DNA of 64,000 nucleotides from Lentilactobacillus diolivorans DSM 14421 (GTDB lineage Bacteria > Bacillota > Bacilli > Lactobacillales > Lactobacillaceae): contig NZ_AZEY01000090.1 in the NCBI RefSeq assembly GCF_001434255.1, forward strand, positions 281,792-345,791. Direction: 5' to 3'. Positions 24,824 to 34,637 of this stretch are shown here, piece by piece (position 1 is the stretch's first letter; each line of letters begins with the position of its first letter). Below the pieces are notes generated by a model, which did not search any database, had not been told where the DNA came from, and saw only the letters and a program-made list of their open reading frames with translations. The translations under genes and the position numbers were made by a program.

Positions 24824-26897
24824 AGGCTATGTATTAAACGGTCGTTATGAGATTATTAATCGGTTAGGTGAAGGCGGAATGGCTGATGTCTACCTGGCTG
24901 AGGATTTGATTTTGAAACGGAAAGTGGCCGTTAAGCTTTTACGTTTGGATTTCCGTGATAACCCGAAAGCCAAAAAGCGGTTTCAGCATGAAGCGATGGC
25001 GGCAACGGAACTTGATAATCCACACATTGTTGGGATTTATGATGTTGATGAAGTTGAAGGGATGCAGTACCTGGTCATGGAATATGTCGATGGCGAGGAT
25101 TTAAAGCAGTATATTAAAGACCGATTTCCAATTCCTTACGCTGAAGTCGTTGACATCATGGAACAAATTTGTTCCGCGGTCAGCGAAGCTCATCGTCATA
25201 ACATCATTCACCGTGATTTAAAGCCTCAAAACATTCTGGTTGACAAAAAAGGGTATATTAAAATCACTGATTTTGGGATTTCAAGAGCCGGAACCGAAGA
25301 TACGATGACTCAGACCAGATCAATTATCGGCTCAATTCACTATTTATCGCCGGAACAAATTAAAGGCGAAATGGCAACGCAACAATCGGATATCTACTCA
25401 CTGGGGATTATTCTCTACCAAATTTTAACAGGAAAAGTACCATTTAATGGTGATACGGCTGTTTCAATCGCAATTAAGCATTCACAAGAACCCATGCCGT
25501 CTGTCCGTGACTTTGATCCGCGAATCCCCCAGGCACTGGAAAATGTGGTTTTAAGAGCCACCACTAAGGATCCAAAAGATCGCTATCGGACTGTTAATCA
25601 GCTGGCAGATGACCTAAACACATCACTTGATAAATCTCGAGCAAATGAGTCAAAGTTTATCGTTCCTGATGAACGGCAAAAAGTTGATGAAAAGACCCGG
25701 GTGATGCCTTTTAATGCTTTACCGAGTAGTAGTGCTTCGGCAAACGAATCTGATGCTCAGCGTCCGTTGCCTAACGATAACGAGAATCGTTCAGCCGATA
25801 AACGGCCAAAAAAAAGGATGTCGAAACGTAAGCGTCGTTGGTTGATATTGGGGGGCATTCTTGCTTTCCTGGTATTGCTGCTGACTCTGGTAATGATTGT
25901 GACAGCTAACGGTAAAACGACCGTTCCAGTGATTACCGGTACAGAGGAAAATGAAGCCAGCCAAAAAATTAAATCAGCTGATCTTCGGTTGGGGAAAGTT
26001 CGTTATCATAGTAGTGATACGATCGATCGTAACCGGGTTATTTCTTCTAACCCCCATGAAAATACAAAAGTTAAGAAAAATACGAAAGTTTCGTTGGTCG
26101 TTAGTTCCGGACCTCGTAAAGTTCGAGTTGACAACTATGTCGGCCAAAATTACGATCAGGTAAAGCAACGACTGGAATCTGAAGGATTCAAAGTTCGTCG
26201 TCGGAATGCACCATCAAGTTCATTTCGGACTGGGCGCGTGCTGCAACAAGATTTCGAAGCTGGTAAGAAAATGAATCCGGCCAAACATACGCTAACTTTT
26301 GTGGTGTCAACGGGTATTAAACAAATTACTCTGGAAGATCTAACGGGAATGAGCAAGGCACAGGTTATTTCATATGCAAATAAGGAAGAAATCAATCCAA
26401 CGTTTGACTACGTTTATTCTAGTGATCAACCTAAAGGCCGGGTTGTTAAACAATCGCCGGCTGCGAATACAAGTATTCGGCAGGGGGGAAACGTTGCAGT
26501 TTCCTTGTCACGAGGGTCAAAGACTAAAAAGAATGACGACTTGAAGAGCTTTGATGTTCGCGTTACAATTCCTTATTTTGATGGTAATCAAGGTTCAAGC
26601 AGTGCCAGCTCGGCATTTAACAATTCCCAAGGGACGCAAGCACCAGCATCATCTTCAAGTGCGGAATCGGCGACTCCCGAACCAACCAGTGCCGAAACGC
26701 CAGAAAACGTGGTTTTAATTTATTTGAAGGACCACGATCATGATTTCGGAACGGTTTATAAGCAAATGGTGATTACTAAAGATACAGCGGTGTCACTGCC
26801 ATTTAAGTTAACTAAAAATGAAGTTGGTCGTTATAAAATTGTCCGTGATGGTCAAACTATTTTACGGGATAATAATATAACTTACGACTCACATTAA
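24816..26897 (+). CDS. pknB: PASTA-domain Ser/Thr protein kinase
   Basis: This is a membrane eukaryote-like kinase that senses peptidoglycan. It has 693 residues. The cytoplasmic kinase domain has the Gly loop LGEGGMADVY, Lys40, the catalytic HRDLKPQNIL and DFGISR. A basic juxtamembrane stretch (KRMSKRKRRW) and one membrane segment near residues 347-369 follow. Outside are three PASTA repeats ('VPVITGTEENEASQKI' and following). After them come an Ser/Ala/Pro/Thr-rich linker (about residues 590-625) and a C-terminal globular part of about 65 residues. The activation-loop Thr residues (DTMTQTRS) are present. Confidence 0.96.
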   Translation: MNKGYVLNGRYEIINRLGEGGMADVYLAEDLILKRKVAVKLLRLDFRDNPKAKKRFQHEAMAATELDNPHIVGIYDVDEVEGMQYLVMEYVDGEDLKQYIKDRFPIPYAEVVDIMEQICSAVSEAHRHNIIHRDLKPQNILVDKKGYIKITDFGISRAGTEDTMTQTRSIIGSIHYLSPEQIKGEMATQQSDIYSLGIILYQILTGKVPFNGDTAVSIAIKHSQEPMPSVRDFDPRIPQALENVVLRATTKDPKDRYRTVNQLADDLNTSLDKSRANESKFIVPDERQKVDEKTRVMPFNALPSSSASANESDAQRPLPNDNENRSADKRPKKRMSKRKRRWLILGGILAFLVLLLTLVMIVTANGKTTVPVITGTEENEASQKIKSADLRLGKVRYHSSDTIDRNRVISSNPHENTKVKKNTKVSLVVSSGPRKVRVDNYVGQNYDQVKQRLESEGFKVRRRNAPSSSFRTGRVLQQDFEAGKKMNPAKHTLTFVVSTGIKQITLEDLTGMSKAQVISYANKEEINPTFDYVYSSDQPKGRVVKQSPAANTSIRQGGNVAVSLSRGSKTKKNDDLKSFDVRVTIPYFDGNQGSSSASSAFNNSQGTQAPASSSSAESATPEPTSAETPENVVLIYLKDHDHDFGTVYKQMVITKDTAVSLPFKLTKNEVGRYKIVRDGQTILRDNNITYDSH

Positions 26898-26913
26898 TAA
26901 ATTACTGCAAATT

Positions 26914-26955
26914 AAAGTTACTTCTCTTATAATGAAAGATGAAGTAACTTTTTTT
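26914..26955 (+). terminator. Terminator between pknB and rsgA
   Basis: AAAGTTACTTC (26914-26924) pairs with GAAGTAACTTT (26941-26951), followed by TTTT. The loop contains a TATAAT, which could instead serve as the -10 for rsgA. Confidence 0.8.
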
Positions 26956-26970
26956 GATAGAGGTGATTAA

Positions 26971-27861
26971 TTGACCCAAGGAAAAATTTATCAGTCACTG
27001 AGTGGATTTTACGACGTTCATGTGGGTGATAAGATTTATCGGACCCGAGCCAGGGGGAATTTTCGAAAACGGAAAATAACACCACTGGTCGGGGATGACG
27101 TTGAATTTAAGATTAAAGATCAAGATCAAGGATATATTTTAAAAATCTTACCGCGAAAGAATTCGTTGGTTCGGCCGCCGGTGGCTAATATTGATCAGGC
27201 AATTGTTGCAACAGCCGCGATTGAACCGGATTTTTCCAGCAACTTATTAGACCGTCAATTGATTGGGTTGGAAATTAGTCGCATTAAGCCGATTATTTAT
27301 TTTACTAAGACTGATTTGTTAACTAAGGATCAGTGGCAACGATTGTCACAAATTGCTACGGATTACCGAGCAATTCCCTACGATGTTATTTTTCCTAAAC
27401 AGGCATTTGATGACGCATCATTAAATGAATTGCGGCAGCTGTTTGCTGGAAAAGAAAACGTGATCATGGGGCAAACTGGGGCTGGTAAGTCAACTCTGTT
27501 AAATCATCTGGCACCAGGACTTGATTTAGCGACAGGTGAGATTTCGGCTGCTTTAAATCGGGGAAAGCATACCACCCGAAAAGTTGCCCTTTTAAATGTC
27601 AATGATGGGATTATTGCTGATACACCGGGATTCTCATCATACGATACATTTGATATTGATTATCGTCAGTTAGGAAGTTATTTTCCTGAGTTCAAACGAG
27701 CTTCAGTAAAATGTCGATTCAGGGGATGTGCGCATGTTAACGAACCAGGTTGTGAAGTGAAACGGCAGGTAAGCGCGGGCACAATTATGACAAGTCGATA
27801 TGAAAATTATTTACAATTGTATACGGATATTAAAAACCGTAAACCTATATATAAAAAGTGA
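26971..27861 (+). CDS. rsgA: Ribosome small-subunit-dependent GTPase A
   Basis: RsgA is a circularly permuted GTPase that checks late 30S assembly. It has 296 residues: an OB domain near the N-terminus, permuted G motifs with TKTD (G4) before [14 protein letters not shown] (G1) and DTPGFSSYD (G3), and a zinc knuckle '[16 protein letters not shown]'. The TTG start follows AGAGGTG. It is followed closely by rpe and thiN, as in B. subtilis. Confidence 0.96.
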   Translation: MTQGKIYQSLSGFYDVHVGDKIYRTRARGNFRKRKITPLVGDDVEFKIKDQDQGYILKILPRKNSLVRPPVANIDQAIVATAAIEPDFSSNLLDRQLIGLEISRIKPIIYFTKTDLLTKDQWQRLSQIATDYRAIPYDVIFPKQAFDDASLNELRQLFAGKENVIMGQTGAGKSTLLNHLAPGLDLATGEISAALNRGKHTTRKVALLNVNDGIIADTPGFSSYDTFDIDYRQLGSYFPEFKRASVKCRFRGCAHVNEPGCEVKRQVSAGTIMTSRYENYLQLYTDIKNRKPIYKK

Positions 27862-27872
27862 GGAAGTTAGTT

Positions 27873-28526
27873 ATGATTAAAGTTGCACCTTCAATTTTGA
27901 GCGCGGATTATGTTAATTTACAAAGAGATATTGAAATGGTTGATAAGGGTGGTGCTGAACTGCTGCATATTGATATCATGGATGGTGCTTTTGTTCCAGC
28001 ATTGTCATATGGTCCAGGTTGGGTTAAAGCCATCAAGCCGATTACTGGTTTAACGTTGGATGTTCACATGATGGTTCAGAATCCAGAGCGCTATATTGAT
28101 ACGTTCGCTGATGCCGGGGCTGATATTATTGGGGTTCATACTGAAGCTACCCCCCACATTCACCGAGCTTTGCAGATGATCAAAAATAAGGGTGTTAAAG
28201 CTGAAGTTGTTATTAATCCAGGAACACCGGTTGCTGCAATCACACCGGTCTTATATATGGTTGATCAGGTTCTTGTAATGACGGTTAACCCTGGTTTTGG
28301 TGGTCAAAAGTTCTTACCTGAAACAGTCAAAAAGATTGCCGAACTAAATGATATTAAGAAACATCAGGGATTGGACTTTGATATTGAAATTGATGGTGGT
28401 GTTAATGAAAAAACCGTTGTTGATGCCTATCAAGCTGGTGCAACGGTTGCTGTTGCCGGATCGTATGTATTTGATGCTGATGATCCAGTTTCAAGAATTC
28501 AAGCCTTAAAGGATGCTACGAAATAA
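27873..28526 (+). CDS. rpe: Ribulose-phosphate 3-epimerase
   Basis: It interconverts ribulose-5-P and xylulose-5-P. It has 217 residues in a TIM barrel: 'KVAPSILSADYVNLQRDI' at the N-terminus, the metal/catalytic 'HIDIMDGAFVPALSYGP', DVHMMV, and 'MTVNPGFGGQKF'. ATG 27873 is preceded by GTGAGGAAG, which includes the last bases of rsgA. In a heterofermentative lactobacillus it would feed the phosphoketolase route; that metabolic type is inference. Confidence 0.96.
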   Translation: MIKVAPSILSADYVNLQRDIEMVDKGGAELLHIDIMDGAFVPALSYGPGWVKAIKPITGLTLDVHMMVQNPERYIDTFADAGADIIGVHTEATPHIHRALQMIKNKGVKAEVVINPGTPVAAITPVLYMVDQVLVMTVNPGFGGQKFLPETVKKIAELNDIKKHQGLDFDIEIDGGVNEKTVVDAYQAGATVAVAGSYVFDADDPVSRIQALKDATK

Positions 28527-29189
28527 ATGAAAATTTTAAATTTGTTAGTTGGGGGACCAATTGACTTATGGCCGGATACATTGAAAGCTGGTCAAATTAA
28601 AGGTGAATGGATTGGGATTGACCGAGGCAATTTGCATTTAATTAGAATGGGCATTGACCCAATTGTGGCCATTGGCGATTTTGATTCTTTAAAGCCCCAA
28701 GAGCTTCAACTGGTTCGGGATCATATTCCTGATATCCGGCAGTCAATCCCAGAGAAGGATGATACGGATACTCAGTTGGGACTTAAAGTTGCCATTGAGG
28801 AACATCAGGCGGATCGCTTGGATATCTACGGCGCAACTGGGGGGCGTCTTGATCATTTTTTGGCAAATCTATGGATGGTCTTGGAGCCACGGTTTAAAAA
28901 GTACGCGCCAAAGATTCGAATGATTGACCGCCAAAACACGATCACCTTCTTTTTGCCTGGTGAATATGAAATCAACAAGGAACCAGACAAAAAATATTTA
29001 GCCTTTGTTGCCTTAACGCCAATGGATCATCTCACGTTGTTTGATGAAAAATACAAGTTGAATGACTATCAGGTGAAACGACCAATTTCGCTGGCCAGTA
29101 ATGAATTTGTCGGCCAAACCGCCCGCTTCAAATTTGCCAGTGGTATGATGTGTGTGATTCAGAGTCGCGATGTGGACCGCTTTAGTTAA
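28527..29189 (+). CDS. thiN: Thiamine pyrophosphokinase
   Basis: It converts thiamine to thiamine diphosphate with ATP. It has 220 residues and starts directly after the rpe stop. Family motifs are 'GIDRGNLHLIRMGIDPIVAIGDFDSL', 'EKDDTDTQLGLKVA' and 'DIYGATGGRLDHFLANL'. No thiamine biosynthesis genes lie near, which fits salvage of external thiamine. Confidence 0.95.
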   Translation: MKILNLLVGGPIDLWPDTLKAGQIKGEWIGIDRGNLHLIRMGIDPIVAIGDFDSLKPQELQLVRDHIPDIRQSIPEKDDTDTQLGLKVAIEEHQADRLDIYGATGGRLDHFLANLWMVLEPRFKKYAPKIRMIDRQNTITFFLPGEYEINKEPDKKYLAFVALTPMDHLTLFDEKYKLNDYQVKRPISLASNEFVGQTARFKFASGMMCVIQSRDVDRFS

Positions 29190-29254
29190 ATGGACTCTCT
29201 TTTCCATGCTGTGGGATTACGGTATGTGGCTAATTTAATTTAAAACAGAAAGTG

Positions 29255-29472
29255 GCTGGGACAATAGTCCAAATTTGTATTATGGCGTCTTAACTTCAAA
29301 GTAAAAATCCCGTAAAATCAGTTTTTTTTGAAAACTGATTTTACGGGATTTTTGAAAAGTAACTATTTTTATTGACTTATGTCCCAGCTTTTTTGCACGA
29401 GCACAATTATTACCGAGTAAAAATGTGGGAAGAAAGACAACTTCCAGAGCGTAACCGCCTTTCGTCTCACTC
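29255..29472 (-). repeat. Dispersed hairpin-terminator repeat, copy B (shortened, minus orientation)
   Basis: Read on the minus strand it begins GTGAGACGAAAGGC (29470-29457), continues through CTCGGTAATAATTGTG, and ends in GCTGGGAC/GTCCCAGC (29388-29381 and 29262-29255). It matches the order of parts in the copy at 58113-58301, but the central long hairpin is missing and a 23-bp-stem hairpin sits inside the terminal loop. It lies between thiN and rpmB, which converge on it. Confidence 0.7.
29303..29353. terminator. Bidirectional terminator between thiN and rpmB
   Basis: A perfect 23-bp stem: 29303-29325 (AAAAATCCCGTAAAATCAG...) with 29331-29353, loop TTTTG. T runs stand on both sides, so it can end thiN transcription and anything arriving on the minus strand. 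Confidence 0.85.
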
Positions 29473-29617
29473 TCATCGTTTTGGCTTTATTGAAGATGGT
29501 AGACGCTGCTATCGGAATTAGGGGGCGATGATGAGTTTCTGGAATAACGGCAATTGGCCACCAATTTGGTCGTGTTGGCTGATGCTCAGCTTTTTTATCA
29601 GTCAGAATTGAGCGTAC

Positions 29618-29643
29618 AAAAAAAGACCGACATCTCATCGATC
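29618..29643 (-). terminator. Terminator of rpmB (minus strand)
   Basis: On the minus strand GATCG (29643-29639) and CGGTC (29629-29625) form a short stem followed by seven T. It lies 12 bases after the rpmB stop. Confidence 0.6.
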
Positions 29644-29654
29644 CAATTAAGCAA

Positions 29655-29840
29655 TTATACCCGAGTAACTTTACCTGATTTAAGAGTCCGGGCTGAAATC
29701 CAAACTTTCTTTGGTTTTCCGTCAACTAGGATCCGAACTTTTTGCAAGTTTGGCTTCCAGCTACGACGACTTGAGTTCAATGCGTGTGAACGTTTGTTAC
29801 CAAAGTGAGTCCGTTTACCATTAATAAAATCTTTAGCCAT
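29655..29840 (-). CDS. rpmB: 50S ribosomal protein L28
   Basis: It has 61 residues: [20 protein letters not shown], then '[15 protein letters not shown]' and the C-terminal '[13 protein letters not shown]'. It has no zinc-binding Cys pairs, so it is the Cys-less form. The ATG at 29840 is set by AAGGGAG upstream; the longer in-frame extension is not coding. As in B. subtilis it is transcribed away from the yloU-fakA operon. Confidence 0.97.
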   Translation of the reverse strand: MAKDFINGKRTHFGNKRSHALNSSRRSWKPNLQKVRILVDGKPKKVWISARTLKSGKVTRV

Positions 29841-30076
29841 GGATAACAAATCTCCCTTCTTTGCAATTTTAGTGTTAAATGTCTGAATCATTACACTTGA
29901 ATAATTTATCATAGTTACCCTGATATTGCAACACTTTTCTTTCAAGTAATTATACTTGACAGGATTGTTTGAACACATTAAGTTTACTTTGGTTTTTTAG
30001 GGGTTTGTGGTAATATTAACTATCGTTAATAATAAAATAGACCATTTTAGATAAAATTCAAGGAGGCTGTTAACAC

Positions 30077-30439
30077 ATGGCCGTCAAAATTAAGACGAAG
30101 TTTGGTACAGTTGATATTGACAATGATGTCATTGCAAATATTGTTGGTGGTGCCGCAACTGATAATTACGGTGTTGTTGGTATGGCAAGCCGAAATCAAC
30201 TTCGCGACAATATGAACGATATTTTAAATCGAGAAAATTACTTTAAGGGCGTTGAGGTTAAGCAGCGTGACAATGAAATTGTCATCAATGTCTATATTAT
30301 TGTCAGTTATGGGAATAAGATTTCTGAAGTTTCAAAGAATGTCCAATCAAAAGTGAAGTACAATCTTCAAAGCATGCTTGGCGTCACCGCAAATTCGGTC
30401 AATGTAATTGTTCAGGGTGTTCAGGTTCAAAATGACTAA
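30077..30439 (+). CDS. yloU: Asp23/Gls24 family protein YloU
   Basis: This is a 120-residue Asp23-domain protein with 'DNDVIANIVGGAATDNYGVVGMASRN' at the start and 'VSYGNKISEVSKNVQSKVKYNLQSMLGVTANSVNV' further on. It always precedes the fatty acid kinase gene in Firmicutes, as here. Its biochemical role is not settled. AAGGAGG stands before the ATG. It is a paralogue of the protein at 9007 but lacks the acidic tail. Confidence 0.9.
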   Translation: MAVKIKTKFGTVDIDNDVIANIVGGAATDNYGVVGMASRNQLRDNMNDILNRENYFKGVEVKQRDNEIVINVYIIVSYGNKISEVSKNVQSKVKYNLQSMLGVTANSVNVIVQGVQVQND

Positions 30440-30474
30440 CTAATTACTGTAAATTGACCAAGGAGGAAAAGTAG

Positions 30475-32196
30475 TTGAAAGTAACAAAAATTACCAACGC
30501 TGAATTTACGGCAATGGTTCAAGCTGCAGCTAATAAATTAAATAAAAATACTGATTTTATTAATTCACTGAATGTTTTCCCGGTACCAGATGGTGACACC
30601 GGAACCAATATGAGTTTGTCACTGGCTAGTGGTTATAAGTATGTTAACAAGGATACCAGTTCGGATGTTGGCGACTTGGCAGGGTCATTAGCCAAGGGGC
30701 TTTTAATGGGTGCCCGAGGTAACTCTGGTGTCATCTTGTCGCAGATTTTTCGTGGCTTTTCAAAGTCAACGGCTGGCAAGGCGAGTCTGAGCGCACAGGA
30801 TCTTTCCGATGCCTTTGTGGCTGGTACCGAAACCGCTTATAAGTCAGTGATGAAACCAACTGAAGGAACAATTTTGACAGTTGTTCGAATGGCTGCCCAA
30901 GCTGGCAAGAAAGCCGCAGCTACAACTAACGATGTCATTGCTGTGATGGATGCCATTTTTAATAATTCAAAGACCGCCCTTCAAAAGACACCTGATTTAT
31001 TACCTGTCCTGAAACAGGTTGGTGTCGTGGATTCCGGTGGCCAGGGACTGGTGTTCGTATTAGAAGCATTTGATGATGTTTTAAATGGTCGTGATGAAGC
31101 ACAAAAAGATTCATATCAACCTAATGATGCCGAAATGACTGAAATGATCGATGCCGCTCATCATCAAAGTGTCCAAAGTAAGCTAAATCCTGATGACATT
31201 GTTTACGGCTACTGTACTCAAATTATGGTTCGAATCGGCAAGGGTAAGGAAGTTGACCGTAAGTTTGATTATCAAACTTTCTATGATTATTTGGCAAAGC
31301 TTGGAGATTCGTTATTAGTTGTCAATGATGAAGATATTGTTAAAGTTCACGTTCACACTGAGCATCCCGGCAAAGTATTAGCCTGGGGACAAGAATTCGG
31401 TGATCTTGCGACAGTTAAAGTGGATAATATGCGACTGCAGCAAGAGACAATTATTGAAGGCGATGAGGATGAAGGCGAGAGCTCAGATGCCGCCACACCA
31501 ATTGAGAAAGCCGAGAATTTAAATACCCAGCAGCCAATTTCAGATACGGCGATTATTTCTGTTTCTTCTGGTAAGGGGCTTAATGAACTCTTTAATAGCT
31601 TAGGTGTTAACTATATTGTTAATGGGGGTCAAACAATGAATCCAAGTACGGAGGATATTGCAAACGCCATTAAGAACACCCATGCTAAGCAAGCCATCAT
31701 TTTGCCTAACAATAAAAATATCTTTTTGGCTGCTGAACAAGCCGCACAAGTGGTTGATATTCCAACAGTCATTGTTCATTCAAAAACAATTTCTCAGGGA
31801 ATTACTGCTATGCTGGGATATAATCCCGAGGATTCGTTAACTGATAATCAAAAAGCCATGGAAGATAATTTGCCAACGGTTAAATCTGGACAGGTAACTA
31901 CTGCCATTCGTGATTCAAATATTGACGGACTCCAAATTAAAAAAGGCCAATATATGGGAATTGCTGATGGAACAATTAAAACCGTTGATAACGATTTGGT
32001 CGCAACTGCAATTTCAATGGTTAAAACAATGCTCGATGATGATAGTGAGGCCATCACAATTATTTGGGGTGATGGTGCTGACGAAAAACTGGCTGATCAG
32101 GTTCAAAAGGGAATTACAGATATCGATAATGACCTTGAAGTTGAAGTCCATGAAGGGGATCAGCCCGTTTATCCGTTCTTAATTTCTGTTGAATAA
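30475..32196 (+). CDS. fakA: Fatty acid kinase catalytic subunit FakA (DAK2/DhaL domain, YloV)
   Basis: FakA phosphorylates fatty acids held by FakB proteins; the acyl-phosphate then enters phospholipid synthesis through PlsX/PlsY, both encoded in this window. It has 573 residues. The N-terminal DhaL nucleotide domain shows 'NVFPVPDGDTGTNMSLSL' and 'LLMGARGNSGVILSQIFRG'; a long middle region and a C-terminal EDD-like part follow. The TTG start follows AAGGAGGAAAAG. No fakB gene is in the window. Confidence 0.93.
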   Translation: MKVTKITNAEFTAMVQAAANKLNKNTDFINSLNVFPVPDGDTGTNMSLSLASGYKYVNKDTSSDVGDLAGSLAKGLLMGARGNSGVILSQIFRGFSKSTAGKASLSAQDLSDAFVAGTETAYKSVMKPTEGTILTVVRMAAQAGKKAAATTNDVIAVMDAIFNNSKTALQKTPDLLPVLKQVGVVDSGGQGLVFVLEAFDDVLNGRDEAQKDSYQPNDAEMTEMIDAAHHQSVQSKLNPDDIVYGYCTQIMVRIGKGKEVDRKFDYQTFYDYLAKLGDSLLVVNDEDIVKVHVHTEHPGKVLAWGQEFGDLATVKVDNMRLQQETIIEGDEDEGESSDAATPIEKAENLNTQQPISDTAIISVSSGKGLNELFNSLGVNYIVNGGQTMNPSTEDIANAIKNTHAKQAIILPNNKNIFLAAEQAAQVVDIPTVIVHSKTISQGITAMLGYNPEDSLTDNQKAMEDNLPTVKSGQVTTAIRDSNIDGLQIKKGQYMGIADGTIKTVDNDLVATAISMVKTMLDDDSEAITIIWGDGADEKLADQVQKGITDIDNDLEVEVHEGDQPVYPFLISVE

Positions 32197-32349
32197 AATA
32201 GGCAAAACAAGTTGAATCAAGCTGGAGAAATAAGACTCAGAATCATCGGTTTAAGAAAACCAATATCTTAATACATGAGTGATTAACTTTCCTTAAAATT
32301 GGTTTTGGTGTTTGTTTTAATTCAGCAATCGTTGTTATTAAAAAAAGAA

Positions 32350-32456
32350 GAGTGGAACGAAAGGGTTGCCTTACTTACTATGTTTCTACTTGCTAATAAG
32401 CGTGATCACACTAAAAGGGACTGGGCAAAATTACTTTTGTCTCAGCCTCCTTTTTA
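32350..32456 (+). repeat. Dispersed hairpin-terminator repeat, copy C
   Basis: It starts GAGTGGAACGAAAGGGTTGCCTT, continues TTTCTACTTGCTAATAAGCGTGATCACAC, and ends with a hairpin GACTGGGCAAAATTACTTTTGTCTCAG followed by TTTTT. The 3' half matches copy A at 58211-58301 closely in order and wording. The long central hairpin is absent. It ends transcription from fakA shortly before recG. Confidence 0.65.
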
Positions 32457-32482
32457 TATTTTATAAAAGATGGGGGTTAAAA

Positions 32483-34513
32483 ATGAGTAGTCTTAGCGAT
32501 CCGGTATCGGTACTTAAAGGTGTTGGTCAAAGACGGCAGATTGCACTGAATAAACTGGGAATTGACACGATTAACGATTTGCTAACTTATTTTCCCCGAC
32601 GTTATGATGATCTGTCACTCAAAGACTTGTCAACAGCTCTAGACGGCGAAAGGGTAACGGTTAAAGGCATCGTCATTACGGCGCCCACGGTTGTTTTCTT
32701 TGGCCGTAAACGTAGCCGACTCAGTTTTCGGTTAAAAATCAATGACGATATTTACAATGTGACATTTTTTAATCAACCCTGGTTAAAGCGCCAGTTATCT
32801 CTTGAATCTGAGGTCATTGTTTTTGGGACTTTTAATCAATCGCGAAATCAAATCCAAGGAATGAAGATTTTGAGTCAGGATCAAAACGATGCTTATGATT
32901 CAATCTATCCAGTCAACAAAGAAGTTAAACAGGCAACGATCAAACATTTAATTAAATTAGCTTTTGAAGCTTATGGTGGTCAATTGGTTGATATTGTTCC
33001 AACTTCGTTACGAAAAAAGTACCGATTGGAAAGCTTTCATGATACGATTCAAAACATTCATTTTCCAGAGTCACCGATTGCGGCTAAAAAAGCATTTCGA
33101 ACTGCAAAATTTATGGAGTTCTTTTTGTTTGCCATGAAAATTCAAATTTTGAAAGTCACTCGGCGGCAGGAAGATCCACAAGCGCAGATCAAGTATAATC
33201 CTCAGCTGATTCAGTCATTTAAGGATCAATTGTCCTTTCAGCTAACCGATTCTCAAAATAAAGTTTCCCATGAAATTTTGACTGATTTGCAACAGCCTCT
33301 GGCAATGAACCGATTGCTCCAAGGTGATGTTGGGAGTGGCAAAACCGTTGTTTCAGCGATTGCAATCTTGGCCACAATTAGTGCACACAAGCAGGCAGCT
33401 ATTATGGCGCCAACTGAGATTCTTGCTGAACAACATGCAAATAATTTTGCCAAAATGTTTGCAAAATTTAACGTTAACATTGCTCTGTTAACTGGAGATA
33501 CATCAGCTGTTGCAAGAAGAGCAATGTTGCCGAGGATTAAAGATGGGGAGGTTAATCTAATTGTTGGGACACATGCATTGTTCCAAGATCAGGTGACTTA
33601 CGACAATTTAGGATTGGCGGTCATCGATGAGCAGCATCGATTTGGTGTTCATCAACGTCAAGCACTGCGCAAGAAAGGAACCAGCACTAATATGTTGGCA
33701 ATGACGGCAACGCCAATTCCCAGAACGTTGGCCATTACTATGTACGGTGATATGGATGTTTCAATTATTAATGAGCTGCCAAAGGGTCGTAAGCCAATTA
33801 AGACTTCTTGGATCACGTCAGCTAAAACGGAGGCTGCCATTAGATTTGTCAAAAAACAACTTCAAAGTGGCAATCAGATTTATGTTGTAACTCCCTTGAT
33901 TGAAGAATCTGAAGCAGTTGATATGAAAAATGCAGTTGCCATATATGAACGGTTTAAGGCAATCTTTGAACCGAATTTTTCGGTTGGCTTATTGCACGGG
34001 CGCATGTCCAACGATGAAAAGGATCAGGCAATGGTTGATTTCAAAAATAATCAGTTTCAGGTTTTAGTGGCCACAACGGTTATTGAAGTTGGTGTCGATG
34101 TTGCCAACGCCAATACGATGTTAATTTTTGATGCCGATCATTTTGGATTAGCTCAACTGCATCAACTACGGGGACGAGTTGGCCGAGGATCAACTCAGTC
34201 TTATTGTATTTTGATTGCTGATCCCAAAAACGAAATTGGCAAAAAACGAATGAAAGCTATTGCCAGTAGCACTGACGGCTTCTTTTTATCACAAAAAGAT
34301 TTAGAATTGCGTGGTCAGGGCGATATTACTGGGCTTAAACAATCAGGGATGCCGGATTTTAAAGTTGCTGATCCGGTTGGTGACTTGAATATCCTAACGG
34401 TTGCGAATCAAGAGGCTCGGGAAATTGCCATTGATCGAAATTGGCAAAAAAAGCCAGAAAATGTACAATTAGCACAGTATTTAAAATTTAATCAAACAAT
34501 AACAACTGATTAG
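32483..34513 (+). CDS. recG: ATP-dependent DNA helicase RecG
   Basis: RecG regresses stalled forks and branch-migrates Holliday junctions. It has 676 residues: an N-terminal wedge with OB fold ('ERVTVKGIVITAPTVVFFGRKRSRL'), Walker A GDVGSGKTVV, DEQH box (VIDEQHRFGVHQRQAL), 'MTATPIPRTLAITMYGD' and the C-terminal QLRGRVGRG motif. ATG 32483 follows a GGGGG-containing site; the longer upstream frame is repeat sequence and not coding. Confidence 0.96.
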   Translation: MSSLSDPVSVLKGVGQRRQIALNKLGIDTINDLLTYFPRRYDDLSLKDLSTALDGERVTVKGIVITAPTVVFFGRKRSRLSFRLKINDDIYNVTFFNQPWLKRQLSLESEVIVFGTFNQSRNQIQGMKILSQDQNDAYDSIYPVNKEVKQATIKHLIKLAFEAYGGQLVDIVPTSLRKKYRLESFHDTIQNIHFPESPIAAKKAFRTAKFMEFFLFAMKIQILKVTRRQEDPQAQIKYNPQLIQSFKDQLSFQLTDSQNKVSHEILTDLQQPLAMNRLLQGDVGSGKTVVSAIAILATISAHKQAAIMAPTEILAEQHANNFAKMFAKFNVNIALLTGDTSAVARRAMLPRIKDGEVNLIVGTHALFQDQVTYDNLGLAVIDEQHRFGVHQRQALRKKGTSTNMLAMTATPIPRTLAITMYGDMDVSIINELPKGRKPIKTSWITSAKTEAAIRFVKKQLQSGNQIYVVTPLIEESEAVDMKNAVAIYERFKAIFEPNFSVGLLHGRMSNDEKDQAMVDFKNNQFQVLVATTVIEVGVDVANANTMLIFDADHFGLAQLHQLRGRVGRGSTQSYCILIADPKNEIGKKRMKAIASSTDGFFLSQKDLELRGQGDITGLKQSGMPDFKVADPVGDLNILTVANQEAREIAIDRNWQKKPENVQLAQYLKFNQTITTD

Positions 34514-34637
34514 GCGGAAAGGTTAATGATTAATCCAATTTAAATTGATTAAATTCTGCCAATAATTCAGAGCGAGTGTTATTAGAATCTTACATTGTAT
34601 CATCGTGATATCTAATCAGGAAAGGAACGATTTCATT

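Noticed and set aside
29578-29596. Small hairpin GCTGA-TGC-TCAGC with six T on the plus strand
   Set aside because: It has terminator form, but no plus-strand gene ends nearby and the stem is only 5 bp, so I did not list it as a feature.
29369-29808. Overlapping ORFs of 118 and 84 codons between thiN and rpmB
   Set aside because: They run across the structured repeat, its hairpins and the antisense of rpmB, with no ribosome site and no protein-like composition.
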